Shown in pieces: positions 53,879 through 62,522 of a stretch of DNA of 64,000 nucleotides; the first letter of the stretch is position 1; each line of letters opens with the position of its first letter. A model generated the notes under the pieces. The model did not search any database and had not been told where the DNA came from. It was given only the letters and a program-made list of their open reading frames with translations. Source of the stretch: JBLHZY01 sp047631555 (GTDB taxonomy: Bacteria > Pseudomonadota > Alphaproteobacteria > Rhodobacterales > Rhodobacteraceae). The position numbers and the translations under genes were made by a program. The DNA is taken from NCBI GenBank assembly GCA_047631555.1, contig JBLHZY010000001.1, positions 1,240,001 to 1,304,000 on the forward strand. The letters are read 5' to 3'.

Positions 53879-53907
53879 TTGCGCATGGGTGCCGAATCCT
53901 CTATATC
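53879..53907 (+). promoter_or_regulatory. Candidate pyrG promoter
   Basis: TTGCGC, 17 bases, TATATC. Transcription would begin near 53914, at the first base-paired segment of the leader. Confidence 0.5.
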
Positions 53908-53913
53908 TTAAAT

Positions 53914-53975
53914 CCCGTGAGGGACGGTTCTTTTGGGCCGTCATTCTTCATATTTTTGAATATTTCACGGGGGGA
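53914..53975 (+). promoter_or_regulatory. Structured pyrG leader that can hide the ribosome site
   Basis: CCCGTGA (53914-53920) can pair with TCACGGG (53965-53971), which overlaps the G-rich ribosome site (53969-53975) before the pyrG ATG. A second hairpin GACGG / CCGTC (53923-53942) lies inside. This could couple translation to a ligand, protein or folding rate; no known riboswitch class is recognised. Confidence 0.45.
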
Positions 53976-53984
53976 CGCAGCCCA

Positions 53985-55628
53985 ATGGCTCGATTTGTTT
54001 TCATCACTGGTGGCGTCGTCTCATCGCTTGGCAAAGGCTTGGCCTCAGCGGCCCTTGGCGCGCTGCTTCAAGCGCGCGGCTTCTCGGTACGCTTGCGCAA
54101 GCTTGATCCCTATCTCAACGTTGATCCCGGAACGATGTCGCCCTTTGAACATGGCGAAGTGTTTGTCACGGATGATGGCGCCGAGACCGATCTTGATCTT
54201 GGCCATTACGAGCGCTTTACCGGCGTCGCGGCGCGCAATACGGATTCGATTTCTTCGGGCCGCGTCTATTCCAACGTTCTGGAAAAAGAACGCCGCGGCG
54301 ATTATCTTGGCAAAACGATCCAAGTGATCCCCCATGTTACCAATGAAATCAAAGACTTCATCAAGATCGGCGAAGACGAGGTCGATTTCATGCTCTGCGA
54401 GATCGGCGGCACCGTGGGCGATATTGAAGGCCTGCCCTTCTTTGAAGCGATCCGCCAGTTTTCCCAAGACAAACCGCGCGGCGAGGTCATCTTCATGCAC
54501 CTCACCCTGCTGCCCTATATCGCCGCATCTGGCGAGCTGAAGACCAAACCAACCCAACACAGCGTCAAAGAATTGCGCACCATCGGCATTCAGCCCGACG
54601 TGCTTGTCTGCCGCTCCGAGCATCCGATCCCAGAGAAAGAGCGCGAGAAAATTGCGCTGTTCTGTAACGTGCGCAAACAAGATGTGATTGCCGCACCCGA
54701 TCTCAAATCCATCTATGAAGCGCCCCTCGCCTATCACCGCGAAGGCCTTGATCAGGCCGTTCTGGACGCTTTTGGCATTTCGCCCGCGCCCAAGCCAAAT
54801 CTTTCGCGCTGGTTTGATGTTCAGGACCGGATTGAGAACGCAGAAGGCCAAGTGCGCGTCGCGATCGTTGGCAAATATATTCAGCTTGAGGACGCCTATA
54901 AATCCATCGCCGAGGCGCTGACGCATGGCGGCATGGCCAATCGGGTTCGGGTCAAGGTTGAGTGGGTCGATTCCGAGCGGTTCGACACAGAAGATCCCGC
55001 CCCCTACCTGCAAGGCTATCACGCGATCCTCGTTCCCGGCGGCTTTGGCGAGCGCGGCACCGAGGGCAAAATCAAAGCGGCGCAATTCGCCCGCGAGCGT
55101 AAAATCCCCTATCTCGGCATCTGTCTGGGCATGCAAATGGCCGTCATTGAGGCCGCGCGCAATCTGGCCGGAATGGAAACCGCCGGCTCAGAAGAATTTG
55201 ATCACGAGGCTGGTAAAAAGCGTTTTGAACCAGTGGTTTATCACCTCAAAGAATGGGTGCAGGGCAATCACAAAGTCGCCCGCAAACTCGACGATGATAA
55301 GGGCGGCACCATGCGTCTTGGCGCCTATAACGCGACCCTTGCCGAAGGCTCCAACGTCGCCCGTATCTATGGCAGCACCCAGATCGAAGAGCGCCATCGC
55401 CATCGCTATGAGGTCGATGTGAAATACCGCGAACAGCTTGAAGCCTGCGGTATGCGCTTTTCCGGCATGTCGCCCGATGGCCGCCTGCCCGAGATCGTCG
55501 AAGTCGTCGATCATCCTTGGTTTATCGGTGTGCAATTTCACCCCGAGCTAAAATCCAAACCGTTTGACCCACACCCGCTGTTTGCCGATTTCGTCCGCGC
55601 CGCCAAAGAGATTGAGCGGCTGGTATAA
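53985..55628 (+). CDS. pyrG: CTP synthase
   Basis: A 547-residue enzyme that aminates UTP to CTP. The synthetase domain begins 'ARFVFITGGVVSSLGKGLAS' (P-loop) and has 'DPYLNVDPGTMSPFEHGEVF', 'TDDGAETDLDLGHYERFTG' and 'EIGGTVGDIEGLPFFEAIRQ'. The glutaminase domain has the nucleophile loop 'YLGICLGMQMAVIEAAR' and 'WFIGVQFHPELKSKPFDPHP' with catalytic His and Glu. ATG 53985 is the family start; the open frame further upstream is leader. A strong terminator follows. Confidence 0.97.
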   Translation: MARFVFITGGVVSSLGKGLASAALGALLQARGFSVRLRKLDPYLNVDPGTMSPFEHGEVFVTDDGAETDLDLGHYERFTGVAARNTDSISSGRVYSNVLEKERRGDYLGKTIQVIPHVTNEIKDFIKIGEDEVDFMLCEIGGTVGDIEGLPFFEAIRQFSQDKPRGEVIFMHLTLLPYIAASGELKTKPTQHSVKELRTIGIQPDVLVCRSEHPIPEKEREKIALFCNVRKQDVIAAPDLKSIYEAPLAYHREGLDQAVLDAFGISPAPKPNLSRWFDVQDRIENAEGQVRVAIVGKYIQLEDAYKSIAEALTHGGMANRVRVKVEWVDSERFDTEDPAPYLQGYHAILVPGGFGERGTEGKIKAAQFARERKIPYLGICLGMQMAVIEAARNLAGMETAGSEEFDHEAGKKRFEPVVYHLKEWVQGNHKVARKLDDDKGGTMRLGAYNATLAEGSNVARIYGSTQIEERHRHRYEVDVKYREQLEACGMRFSGMSPDGRLPEIVEVVDHPWFIGVQFHPELKSKPFDPHPLFADFVRAAKEIERLV

Positions 55629-55636
55629 CCTCTCTT

Positions 55637-55685
55637 TGCGCCCCGAGCGCGGGATCATCATCCCTCTTCTCGGGGCGCATCTTTC
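55637..55685 (+). terminator. Intrinsic terminator of pyrG
   Basis: An 11-pair stem TGCGCCCCGAG / CTCGGGGCGCA with a ~21-base inner loop, then TCTTTC, right after the pyrG stop. Confidence 0.8.
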
Positions 55686-55701
55686 GCGCTAGGCTGAGCC
55701 C

Positions 55702-56106
55702 ATGTTCAATACGCTGATCACATCGCTCAAATCTGAACCCCCCGCGCCGGCGGATCTCCAGCTCGCGCTTGCGGCCCTCATGGTGCGCGTCGCCAAGGCC
55801 GATAGCCTCTATGTCTTTGAGGAAATTCGCCAAATCGATGCGATCCTCGCCAAACGCTTTGCGCTCTCGCCGATTGATGCGACCAAACTGCGCGACCGCG
55901 CCCAAGCGCTTGAGAAAACCGCCCCAGACACAATGACATTCGCCAAATCGCTCAAATCCGCGATCCCGTTCGCCGAACGCTCGGCGATCGTTGCTGCGAT
56001 GTGGGATGTGATGATGGCCGACGGGCAGGTCGTCCCCTCCGAGGCGACAGCATTTCACGATGTCGCGCGGGTTCTTGGCGTCGATACGACCGATCTGGAA
56101 GTCTAG
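55702..56106 (+). CDS. TerB-like domain protein 1
   Basis: A 134-residue all-helical protein of the TerB-like (tellurite resistance B fold) group. It shows 'QLALAALMVRVAKADSLYVF' and 'EEIRQIDAILAKRF' in the first half and 'ERSAIVAAMWDVMMADGQVV' with 'EATAFHDVARVLGVDTTDLE' in the second, the paired acidic metal-binding helices of the fold. It is a close relative in layout of the protein at 57353. The role is unknown; TerB proteins bind divalent metal and associate with membranes. It converges with the Lrp gene by four bases. Confidence 0.85.
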   Translation: MFNTLITSLKSEPPAPADLQLALAALMVRVAKADSLYVFEEIRQIDAILAKRFALSPIDATKLRDRAQALEKTAPDTMTFAKSLKSAIPFAERSAIVAAMWDVMMADGQVVPSEATAFHDVARVLGVDTTDLEV

Positions 56107-56555
56107 GCGCGCGCGTCCTTCGGGCTGCCCATCACGATATAGCTGGTGATCGAATTGACCTGCGCCAGCGTGCCCAAAACCTCTGTGTGAAAGATTTTGT
56201 AGGCGGCCAAATCGCGCACCTCGACCCGCAGTAAATATTCAAAAACCCCGGTCACATTGTGGCATTCAATCACCTCGGGCGCCCGCGCCATGGCCCGCTC
56301 AAATGCCTCCTGCGCGGGCTTGGTATGCAGCGACAATCCGACCGTGACATAGGCCAAAAAGCCCCGCTCAAGCGCCGCCGGATCAAGCACAGCGCGATAG
56401 CCGCGAATGGCCCCAATTCGCTCAAGCTCTTGCACCCGGCGCAGACAGGCCGAGGGCGAAAGGCCGATCCTCTCGGCCAAATCAAGATTGCTGATCCGGC
56501 CCTCACCGCCCAGAACACGCAATATCTTTTCGTCTATTCGATCTATACTAGCCAT
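56103..56555 (-). CDS. Lrp/AsnC-family transcriptional regulator
   Basis: A ~150-residue leucine-responsive-type regulator. The N-terminal winged helix has 'DRIDEKILRVLGGEGRISNL' and 'LAERIGLSPSACLRRVQELE'. The C-terminal RAM effector domain has 'GFLAYVTVGLSLHTK', 'VIECHNVTGVFEYLLRVEV' and 'VNSITSYIVMG'. The frame extends to 56597, but ATG 56555 matches family starts and leaves a 72-base divergent gap for an operator. It is divergent from the LysE exporter, so amino-acid-controlled export is the likely circuit. Confidence 0.93.
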   Translation of the reverse strand: MASIDRIDEKILRVLGGEGRISNLDLAERIGLSPSACLRRVQELERIGAIRGYRAVLDPAALERGFLAYVTVGLSLHTKPAQEAFERAMARAPEVIECHNVTGVFEYLLRVEVRDLAAYKIFHTEVLGTLAQVNSITSYIVMGSPKDARA

Positions 56556-56627
56556 ATATTGCGCATTTGATGATAATTCCTGTGAATAAGCAATCAAATT
56601 GCGCCGTTCCCCGCATATAGTTGCGAA

Positions 56628-57224
56628 ATGACAGTCACACTCCTCCTCGCCTTAATGGCTTTTGCCTTCGTCTCCTCGATCACGCCGGGGCCAAACAACC
56701 TGATGCTGATGGCCTCGGGCGCCAACTTTGGCTTCAAACGTTCGATCCCGCATATGCTCGGGATCAGTGTTGGCTTTGTTGCGATGACGACGATCGTCGG
56801 GCTCGTCCTGATGCAGATTTTCGACGCTTATCCAGTGGCTTACACAGTGCTTCGCTATGCCTCTGCGGCCTATCTGCTCTATCTCGCCTATAGGATTGCG
56901 CGCGCCGCGCCGCCCGGCGAAGGCGCGAAATCTGGCAAGCCTTTCAGTTTTCTTCAAGCGGCGGCTTTTCAATGGGTAAATCCAAAAGCATGGACCATGG
57001 CGATCAACGCGATGACCCAATTTGCCCCGGATCACAGCCCGCTTTCGATCTTTCTGGTCGCGGCGATCTTTGGCCTCGTCAATCTGCCATCCGTCAGCAC
57101 ATGGACATTGATGGGCACGCAAATCCGCCGCTTTCTAACCCGCCCGGCCCGCCTGCACGCCTTCAATATCACCATGGCGCTGCTGCTGATTGCCTCAATG
57201 ATCCCGGTCTGGCTGCCCCATTAA
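56628..57224 (+). CDS. LysE/RhtB-family exporter
   Basis: A 198-residue six-span amino-acid exporter. Signature 'SITPGPNNLMLMASGANFGF' (the PGPN-x6-G motif), 'IPHMLGISVGFVAMTTIVGL', 'AAYLLYLAYRIARAAP', 'FLQAAAFQWVNPKAWTMAIN' and a terminal pair of spans. The substrate is unknown but probably a neutral or basic amino acid. It sits divergent from an Lrp/AsnC regulator, the standard pairing for effector-induced export. Confidence 0.95.
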   Translation: MTVTLLLALMAFAFVSSITPGPNNLMLMASGANFGFKRSIPHMLGISVGFVAMTTIVGLVLMQIFDAYPVAYTVLRYASAAYLLYLAYRIARAAPPGEGAKSGKPFSFLQAAAFQWVNPKAWTMAINAMTQFAPDHSPLSIFLVAAIFGLVNLPSVSTWTLMGTQIRRFLTRPARLHAFNITMALLLIASMIPVWLPH

Positions 57225-57352
57225 ACGGGATAGATCCTCTCGACTTTGCTTAGGGGCTACCTAACACCCAAGCGCTCGCAATACCTTCAAAAAATTTTGC
57301 ATGCGCCGCATCTTCCCTTGGCTCAGCCGGCCACGCCCCCTATATCCGACCC

Positions 57353-57796
57353 ATGTTTGCAGAATTTCTCAAGCGCCTCACCGCGCCAAAGCCCGCCCAG
57401 TTCGCCGACGATGACGCCCGCCTTGCGCTCACCGCCCTTTTGGTGCGGATCGCGCGCGCCGATGGGGAATATGCCTTGGCCGAAATCGCGCGGATCGATC
57501 GCATCAATATCGCCCGCTATGGCTTTGATGAAACGGCCGCCCAGGCCCTGCGCGCAAGCGCCGAAACCCTCGAAAGCGAGGCCCCCGATACCGTCCGCTT
57601 CACCCGCGCAATCAAGGACGCCGTGCCCTTTGAAGCACGCGAGGCCGTGGTCGAGGCGATGTGGGACGTGGCCCTTGCGGATGGGGCGCGCGATCACGAT
57701 GAGGATACGCTTTTGCGCCTCGTTGCAAATCTTTTGGGCGTCAATGATCGCGATAGCAACATGGCCCGCCAACGGGTCGAAGCGGCGGCAAAATAG
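57353..57796 (+). CDS. TerB-like domain protein 2
   Basis: A 147-residue paralogue of the 55702 protein: 'LALTALLVRIARADGEYALA', 'EIARIDRINIARYGF', 'ETLESEAPDTVRFTRAIKDA', 'VVEAMWDVALADGARDHDED' and 'LLRLVANLLGVNDRDSNM'. Acidic residues at the paired ARADGEY and LADGARD loops fit the TerB metal site. It lies 129 bases after the LysE gene and starts a plus-strand run toward the amidotransferase operon, though the 92-base gap suggests a separate unit. Role unknown. Confidence 0.85.
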   Translation: MFAEFLKRLTAPKPAQFADDDARLALTALLVRIARADGEYALAEIARIDRINIARYGFDETAAQALRASAETLESEAPDTVRFTRAIKDAVPFEAREAVVEAMWDVALADGARDHDEDTLLRLVANLLGVNDRDSNMARQRVEAAAK

Positions 57797-57888
57797 GCTC
57801 ATCCGCGCTGTGCAATCGGGCAGGATTGGCCCTCTTGCGGGACGCGCAACAAAGGATTAGCGTCGGCTGGTATTTCTTATGGTGAAGC

Positions 57889-58587
57889 ATGAAAATCGGT
57901 ATCCTACAATGCGGCCATACGCCGGAAGCCGTCGCGGCAGATCACGGCGATTTTGACCAAATGTTCATGCGCCTCCTTGGCGGTCATGGCTTTGAATTCA
58001 CAACATATAATGTCGTCGACATGGCGTTCCCAGCCGGGCCCGACGCCGCCGATGGCTGGCTCATTACCGGCTCGCGGCACGGCGCCTATGAGGATCATGC
58101 CTTCATCGCCCCGCTCAGCGATTTAATCCGCGACATTGCCGCCCAAAAGCGCCCCATGGTCGGCATCTGCTTTGGCCATCAAATCATCGCCCAAGCGCTT
58201 GGCGGCAAGGTCGAAAAATACAGCGGCGGCTGGTCCATCGGGCGCGAGGAATACGCCTTTGAAGGCATGGGCCAAATCTCCCTCAACGCATGGCATCAAG
58301 ATCAGGTCATCACCGCCCCAAAAGGCGCGCGCACCATCAGCACGTCGCCGTTTTGCGAACATGCCGCGCTGATCTATGGCCAAGAGATCTTTACCGTCCA
58401 AGCCCACCCCGAACTCAGCCCCACCATCATGACCGATTACATCAAAGCAAAGCGCGCAGATACGATCTACCCGCCCGAAGTCATCGCGCGCGCCATTGCT
58501 GAAAACGCAAAATCAACCGATGATGCGCGCATCGCGACCTATATCGCGGAGTTTTTTCTTATGCCGGGAAGGCAAACCCATGTCTGA
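57889..58587 (+). CDS. Class I glutamine amidotransferase
   Basis: A 232-residue GATase of the GuaA/PuuD-like group. Nucleophile loop 'MVGICFGHQIIAQALGG' (Cys), 'FTVQAHPELSPTIM' (His-x-Glu), and an N-terminal 'DGWLITGSRHGAYEDHAFIA'. It is followed, with an eight-base overlap, by a glutamine-synthetase-like ligase and then an FAD oxidase. That order suggests it removes the gamma-glutamyl group or supplies ammonia in an amine-degrading pathway like Puu. The exact substrate is not determinable. The same domain occurs as stand-alone hydrolases. Confidence 0.88.
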   Translation: MKIGILQCGHTPEAVAADHGDFDQMFMRLLGGHGFEFTTYNVVDMAFPAGPDAADGWLITGSRHGAYEDHAFIAPLSDLIRDIAAQKRPMVGICFGHQIIAQALGGKVEKYSGGWSIGREEYAFEGMGQISLNAWHQDQVITAPKGARTISTSPFCEHAALIYGQEIFTVQAHPELSPTIMTDYIKAKRADTIYPPEVIARAIAENAKSTDDARIATYIAEFFLMPGRQTHV

Positions 58588-59935
58588 TTTCGTCTCGCAA
58601 CTGCCCCAAGCCGCGCAAGATTTTCTTGAGGGGCGGCGCTTGGACGAAGTTGAATGCATCGTCGCTGATCTCTCCGGGGTGGCGCGCGGCAAGGCGATGC
58701 CTGCTGGAAAATTCTTTCGCCAAGAGCAGTTCTACCTGCCAAACTCGATTTTTTTGCAAACGATAACAGGGGATTGGCTCTCGACGGATGAGTTCGAATT
58801 TACCGAGCCCGATATGATCCTCACCCCCGATCTCAGCACAGCAACCGCCGCCCCTTGGACGGCCGATTGGACCCTGCAAGTCATCCACGACATCAACGAT
58901 CAGCAAGGCAATCCTGTTCCCGTTGCGCCGCGCAATGTGCTCAAACGGGTCGTGGCGCTGTTTGAGGCCGAAGGGCTCACCCCGATCGTTGCGCCCGAGA
59001 TGGAATTCTTCCTCGTGGCGCGCAATATTGATCCCAATCAGCCCATCGAGCCCCCGATCGGGCGCTCTGGGCGGCGCGCGGCGGGGCGACAAGCCTATTC
59101 GCTCTCTGCGGTCGATGAATACGGCCCGGTGATCGACGACATCTATGATTTCGCCGAGGCCCAAGGCTTTGAAATTGATGGGATTTTGCAAGAAGGCGGC
59201 GCTGGCCAGATCGAGATCAATCTTCAACATGGCGATCCGGTCAAACTCGCTGACGAGATCTTTTTCTTCAAACGTTTGATCCGCGAAGCCGCCCTGCGCC
59301 ACGATTGTTTTGCGACCTTCATGGCCAAACCGATCCAAGATGAGCCCGGCTCGGCGATGCATATCCATCACTCCGTGGTCGATAGAAAAACCGGCAAAAA
59401 CATCTTCACCGGCGAGGATGGCGAGGACACAGAGCGCTTCTTGCACTTCATCGCGGGGATGCAAAATCACATGGCCTCGGCCATCGCGATCCTTGCGCCC
59501 TATGTGAATTCTTACCGCCGCTACGTGCGCGATTTCGCAGCGCCGATCAATTTGGAATGGGGCCGCGACAATCGCACAACCGGCCTGCGCGTGCCGGTTT
59601 CTCCGCCCGAAGCGCGGCGCATCGAAAACCGCCTGCCCGGCATGGATGTGAACCCCTATCTCGGCATCGCGGCATCGCTGGCTTGCGGCTATCTTGGCCT
59701 CAAAGAAGGCAAAAAGCCGCGCGCGCCCTTCATCGGCGACGCCTATGCTTCAAGCGAAGATATCCCCAATAATCTGGGCGATGCGCTGGATGCTTTGGCC
59801 GCCAATAGCGCGCTCCAAGAGGTGCTGGGCAAAGAGTTCTGCGATGTTTACTCTGCCGTTAAGTCCCTAGAGAACAAAGAGTTTCTTCAGGTCATCTCGC
59901 CATGGGAGCGCGAGCATCTGTTGCTCAACGTATGA
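58580..59935 (+). CDS. Glutamine-synthetase-like gamma-glutamyl ligase
   Basis: A 451-residue type I-like glutamine synthetase homologue. Seen: N-terminal beta-grasp 'VECIVADLSGVARGKAMPA', 'APEMEFFLV' with metal Glu, 'GAGQIEINLQHGDPVKLADE', 'MAKPIQDEPGSAMHIHHSVV' with the metal/ATP His pair, and 'NRTTGLRVPVSPPEARRIEN' for substrate Arg. The adenylylation Tyr loop of GlnA is absent, typical of PuuA-like enzymes that glutamylate amines. Start ATG 58580 overlaps the GATase end. It stops in ATGA with the next gene, so the operon is tightly coupled. Confidence 0.9.
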   Translation: MSDFVSQLPQAAQDFLEGRRLDEVECIVADLSGVARGKAMPAGKFFRQEQFYLPNSIFLQTITGDWLSTDEFEFTEPDMILTPDLSTATAAPWTADWTLQVIHDINDQQGNPVPVAPRNVLKRVVALFEAEGLTPIVAPEMEFFLVARNIDPNQPIEPPIGRSGRRAAGRQAYSLSAVDEYGPVIDDIYDFAEAQGFEIDGILQEGGAGQIEINLQHGDPVKLADEIFFFKRLIREAALRHDCFATFMAKPIQDEPGSAMHIHHSVVDRKTGKNIFTGEDGEDTERFLHFIAGMQNHMASAIAILAPYVNSYRRYVRDFAAPINLEWGRDNRTTGLRVPVSPPEARRIENRLPGMDVNPYLGIAASLACGYLGLKEGKKPRAPFIGDAYASSEDIPNNLGDALDALAANSALQEVLGKEFCDVYSAVKSLENKEFLQVISPWEREHLLLNV

Positions 59936-61224
59936 GCGGCGCGCGCCACAGCTCGACATGGTATGAAGCCAGCGCCCCCCGCTTTCCCCTGCCCCAAATA
60001 GCCGCGGATCAGCGGGCAGATATCTGCATTATTGGCGCAGGCTACACCGGGCTTTCCGCCGCGCTGCACCTTGCGCAAAGCGGGCGCAGCGTTGTGGTTT
60101 TGGAGGCGGGCGAGATCGGCGAAGGCGCCTCCGGGCGCAACGGCGGTCAGCTCCATTCCGGCCAGCGCCTCGATCAAGAAACGCTTGAACGCAGCCATAA
60201 TGCCCAAGATGCCCGCCGCCTCTGGGAGATCGCCCAAGAGGCCAAAGCGCTGACCCTTTCGCTGATTGAAAGCCATCGCATCAACGCCCGCTATCGCCCC
60301 GGCATCGCCTTTGCCGCGCGCTCAAAATCCGAGGCGACGGCGGCGCAAAAACACGCCGATCATCTGCAAAGAAACTATGGCTACGATCAAATTCGCCCGC
60401 TGGATCAAGCAAAAATGCGCGCCCTTATCGGCTCGGATGCCTTTCACGGCGGCACGATGGATCGCGGCGCAGGCCATCTGCACCCGCTGCGCTATACCCA
60501 AGGGCTTGCCCAAGCCGCGCGCGAAGCAGGCGCTAAAATATACACCAATTCCAAAGCCTTAGAGATAACTCCCGCGCCCAACGCCCAAGTGATCGCGCAA
60601 GGGCTCGGCGCGCGCCAAGTGATCAAATGCGACCAGATCATCCTTGCCTGCAACGGCCTGCTCGGCGCGCTTGAACCTAAGATCGCGCGCCACGTGATGC
60701 CGATCAACAATTTCATCGCCGTCACGGCCCCGCTTGGCGCCAAAGCCCGCGCCATTCTGCGCGAGGATATCGCCGCCTATGACAGCAAATTTGTGGTGAA
60801 TTACTGGCGCCTGACCGAGGATCACCGCCTGCTTTTTGGCGGCGGCGAAAGCTATCGGCGCAAATACCCGCGCGACATCGCCGCAAAAGTGCGCAAATCC
60901 ATGCGCGCCGTCTACCCACAGCTCAAAGAGACGCCAATCGATCACGCTTGGGGCGGCACGCTTGGCATCACAATGAGCCGCATGCCGTTTTTCGCCCAGC
61001 CCCAACAAGGCGTCTTTACCGCCTCCGGATATGCAGGCCACGGGATCGCCATGGCAACGATGGCGGGGCGCATCCTCTCCGACGCAATCAACGCAGACCT
61101 CAATGATTTCAACACGATGGCGCGCATTCCCCCGCCGCCATTCCCCGGCGGGCGGCACATGGGCCAGCCGCTTTTGACCCTTGCGATGACCTGGTATGCC
61201 ATGCGCGATCGGATCGGGTTTTAG
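59932..61224 (+). CDS. FAD-dependent amine oxidoreductase (PuuB/DAO-like)
   Basis: A 430-residue DAO-family flavoprotein. ADP-binding motif 'ICIIGAGYTGLSAALHLAQS' near residue 32, 'GASGRNGGQLHSGQRLD' (the second FAD contact with GRNGGQ), 'GGTMDRGAGHLHPLRYTQGL', and C-terminal 'GVFTASGYAGHGIAMATMAG'. It matches gamma-glutamylputrescine-oxidase-like enzymes that turn glutamylated amines into aldehydes plus H2O2. ATG 59932 overlaps the ligase stop by four bases. Substrate assignment is by context. Confidence 0.9.
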   Translation: MSGARHSSTWYEASAPRFPLPQIAADQRADICIIGAGYTGLSAALHLAQSGRSVVVLEAGEIGEGASGRNGGQLHSGQRLDQETLERSHNAQDARRLWEIAQEAKALTLSLIESHRINARYRPGIAFAARSKSEATAAQKHADHLQRNYGYDQIRPLDQAKMRALIGSDAFHGGTMDRGAGHLHPLRYTQGLAQAAREAGAKIYTNSKALEITPAPNAQVIAQGLGARQVIKCDQIILACNGLLGALEPKIARHVMPINNFIAVTAPLGAKARAILREDIAAYDSKFVVNYWRLTEDHRLLFGGGESYRRKYPRDIAAKVRKSMRAVYPQLKETPIDHAWGGTLGITMSRMPFFAQPQQGVFTASGYAGHGIAMATMAGRILSDAINADLNDFNTMARIPPPPFPGGRHMGQPLLTLAMTWYAMRDRIGF

Positions 61225-61328
61225 CTCGTAAAACGCTTTGTCACCCTCCCGTTACCAAAAACACTTGGATTTCCCCCCATACGTGCTTTACAGTTTTCCT
61301 GAAAAGAAGCTTCGGAAAAGGTGAAACC

Positions 61329-62522
61329 ATGTCGCTCGGTCCAAATGTCTACGATGCAGAACCCATCCCCGAAAGCGCGCGCGCCGAAATTGAGGCGCTT
61401 TTGCAAAGCGGCGATCTGTTTCGCTACACCCGCCCAGAGGATGCGCCGGTCGCGCTTTTGGAGCATGAATTCGCTGAGATGCTCGGCGCGAAATATGCGC
61501 TCGCTGTTTCAAGCTGCTCGGCGGCTCTGTTCCTTTCGCTTAAAGCATTGGGCCTGCCGCGCGACGCCAAAGTTCTGATCCCGGCCTTTACCTTCGCGGC
61601 GGTGCCCTCATCCGTTGTTCATGCCGATTGCATCCCGGTTCTGGTCGATGTGGGCGAGAACTACCGGGTCGATATGGATGATTTCGCCGCCAAACTTACC
61701 GGCGATATCGGCGCGATCATCATCAGCCACATGCGCGGCCATACCTCCGATATGGATGCGATTATGACCCTCGCGGATGCCGCTGGCGTCCCCGTGATCG
61801 AGGATGCGGCGCACTCGCTCGGCACCACTTGGGGCGGCAAAAACATCGGCACCATTGGCAAGATCGGCTGCTTCTCTTTTCAGAGCTACAAGCTGCTGAA
61901 TGCGGGCGAAGGCGGCATCCTGATTACGGACGACGACGACCTGATTGCCAAAGCGATCATCATGTCCGGCGCATACGAGCATAACTGGAAAAAGCACGGC
62001 CATATGCAGGATCGCTTCCGCTTTTGGCAGAACAAATTGCCGCTCTATAATCAGCGGCTTTCCAATCTTTCGGCCGCCATTGTGCGCCCGCAGCTTGCCG
62101 AGGTTCCGCGCCGGGTTCGCGATGGGCGGGCCAATCATGATTACGTCGCGGGCCTTTTGAATGCGAGCGATCACCTAAGCGTTCCTGATCCTTTGGGCCC
62201 AGAAGAACGCGCCCCAGACTCGATCCAATTCAACCTTGTGGATTTCTCCGAGAGCGAGGCGCAAGCCTTTGCAAATGCTGCGAAATCTCGTGGTGTGTCG
62301 GTTCAGATTTTCGGCCTGTCCCAAGACAATGCCCGCGCCTTTTGGAACTGGCAATTCTTGGGCGAGACACCGGATTTGCCCAAGACCCGCGCCATGTTGA
62401 TGAAGGCCTGCGACACGCGCTTGCCTGCCCGCCTCAAAAAGCCAGACTTGGATTTTGTCGCCGCCGCGCTGGTGAATGCCGCAGAGGATGTAAAGGGCGC
62501 AAAGGCCGCCTACGGCACCTAA
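61329..62522 (+). CDS. DegT/DnrJ/EryC1-type PLP aminotransferase
   Basis: A 397-residue aminotransferase of the sugar-aminotransferase fold. 'KYALAVSSCSAALFLSLKAL', 'VLIPAFTFAAVPSSVVHADC', 'VIEDAAHSLGTTWGGKNIG' with the PLP Asp, and 'GCFSFQSYKLLNAGEGGILI' with the Schiff-base Lys. Family members act on nucleotide-sugar ketones, but several marine relatives act on other ketones. It starts 104 bases after the FAD oxidase gene, so may be a separate transcript. Its stop overlaps the convergent LysR gene. Confidence 0.9.
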   Translation: MSLGPNVYDAEPIPESARAEIEALLQSGDLFRYTRPEDAPVALLEHEFAEMLGAKYALAVSSCSAALFLSLKALGLPRDAKVLIPAFTFAAVPSSVVHADCIPVLVDVGENYRVDMDDFAAKLTGDIGAIIISHMRGHTSDMDAIMTLADAAGVPVIEDAAHSLGTTWGGKNIGTIGKIGCFSFQSYKLLNAGEGGILITDDDDLIAKAIIMSGAYEHNWKKHGHMQDRFRFWQNKLPLYNQRLSNLSAAIVRPQLAEVPRRVRDGRANHDYVAGLLNASDHLSVPDPLGPEERAPDSIQFNLVDFSESEAQAFANAAKSRGVSVQIFGLSQDNARAFWNWQFLGETPDLPKTRAMLMKACDTRLPARLKKPDLDFVAAALVNAAEDVKGAKAAYGT

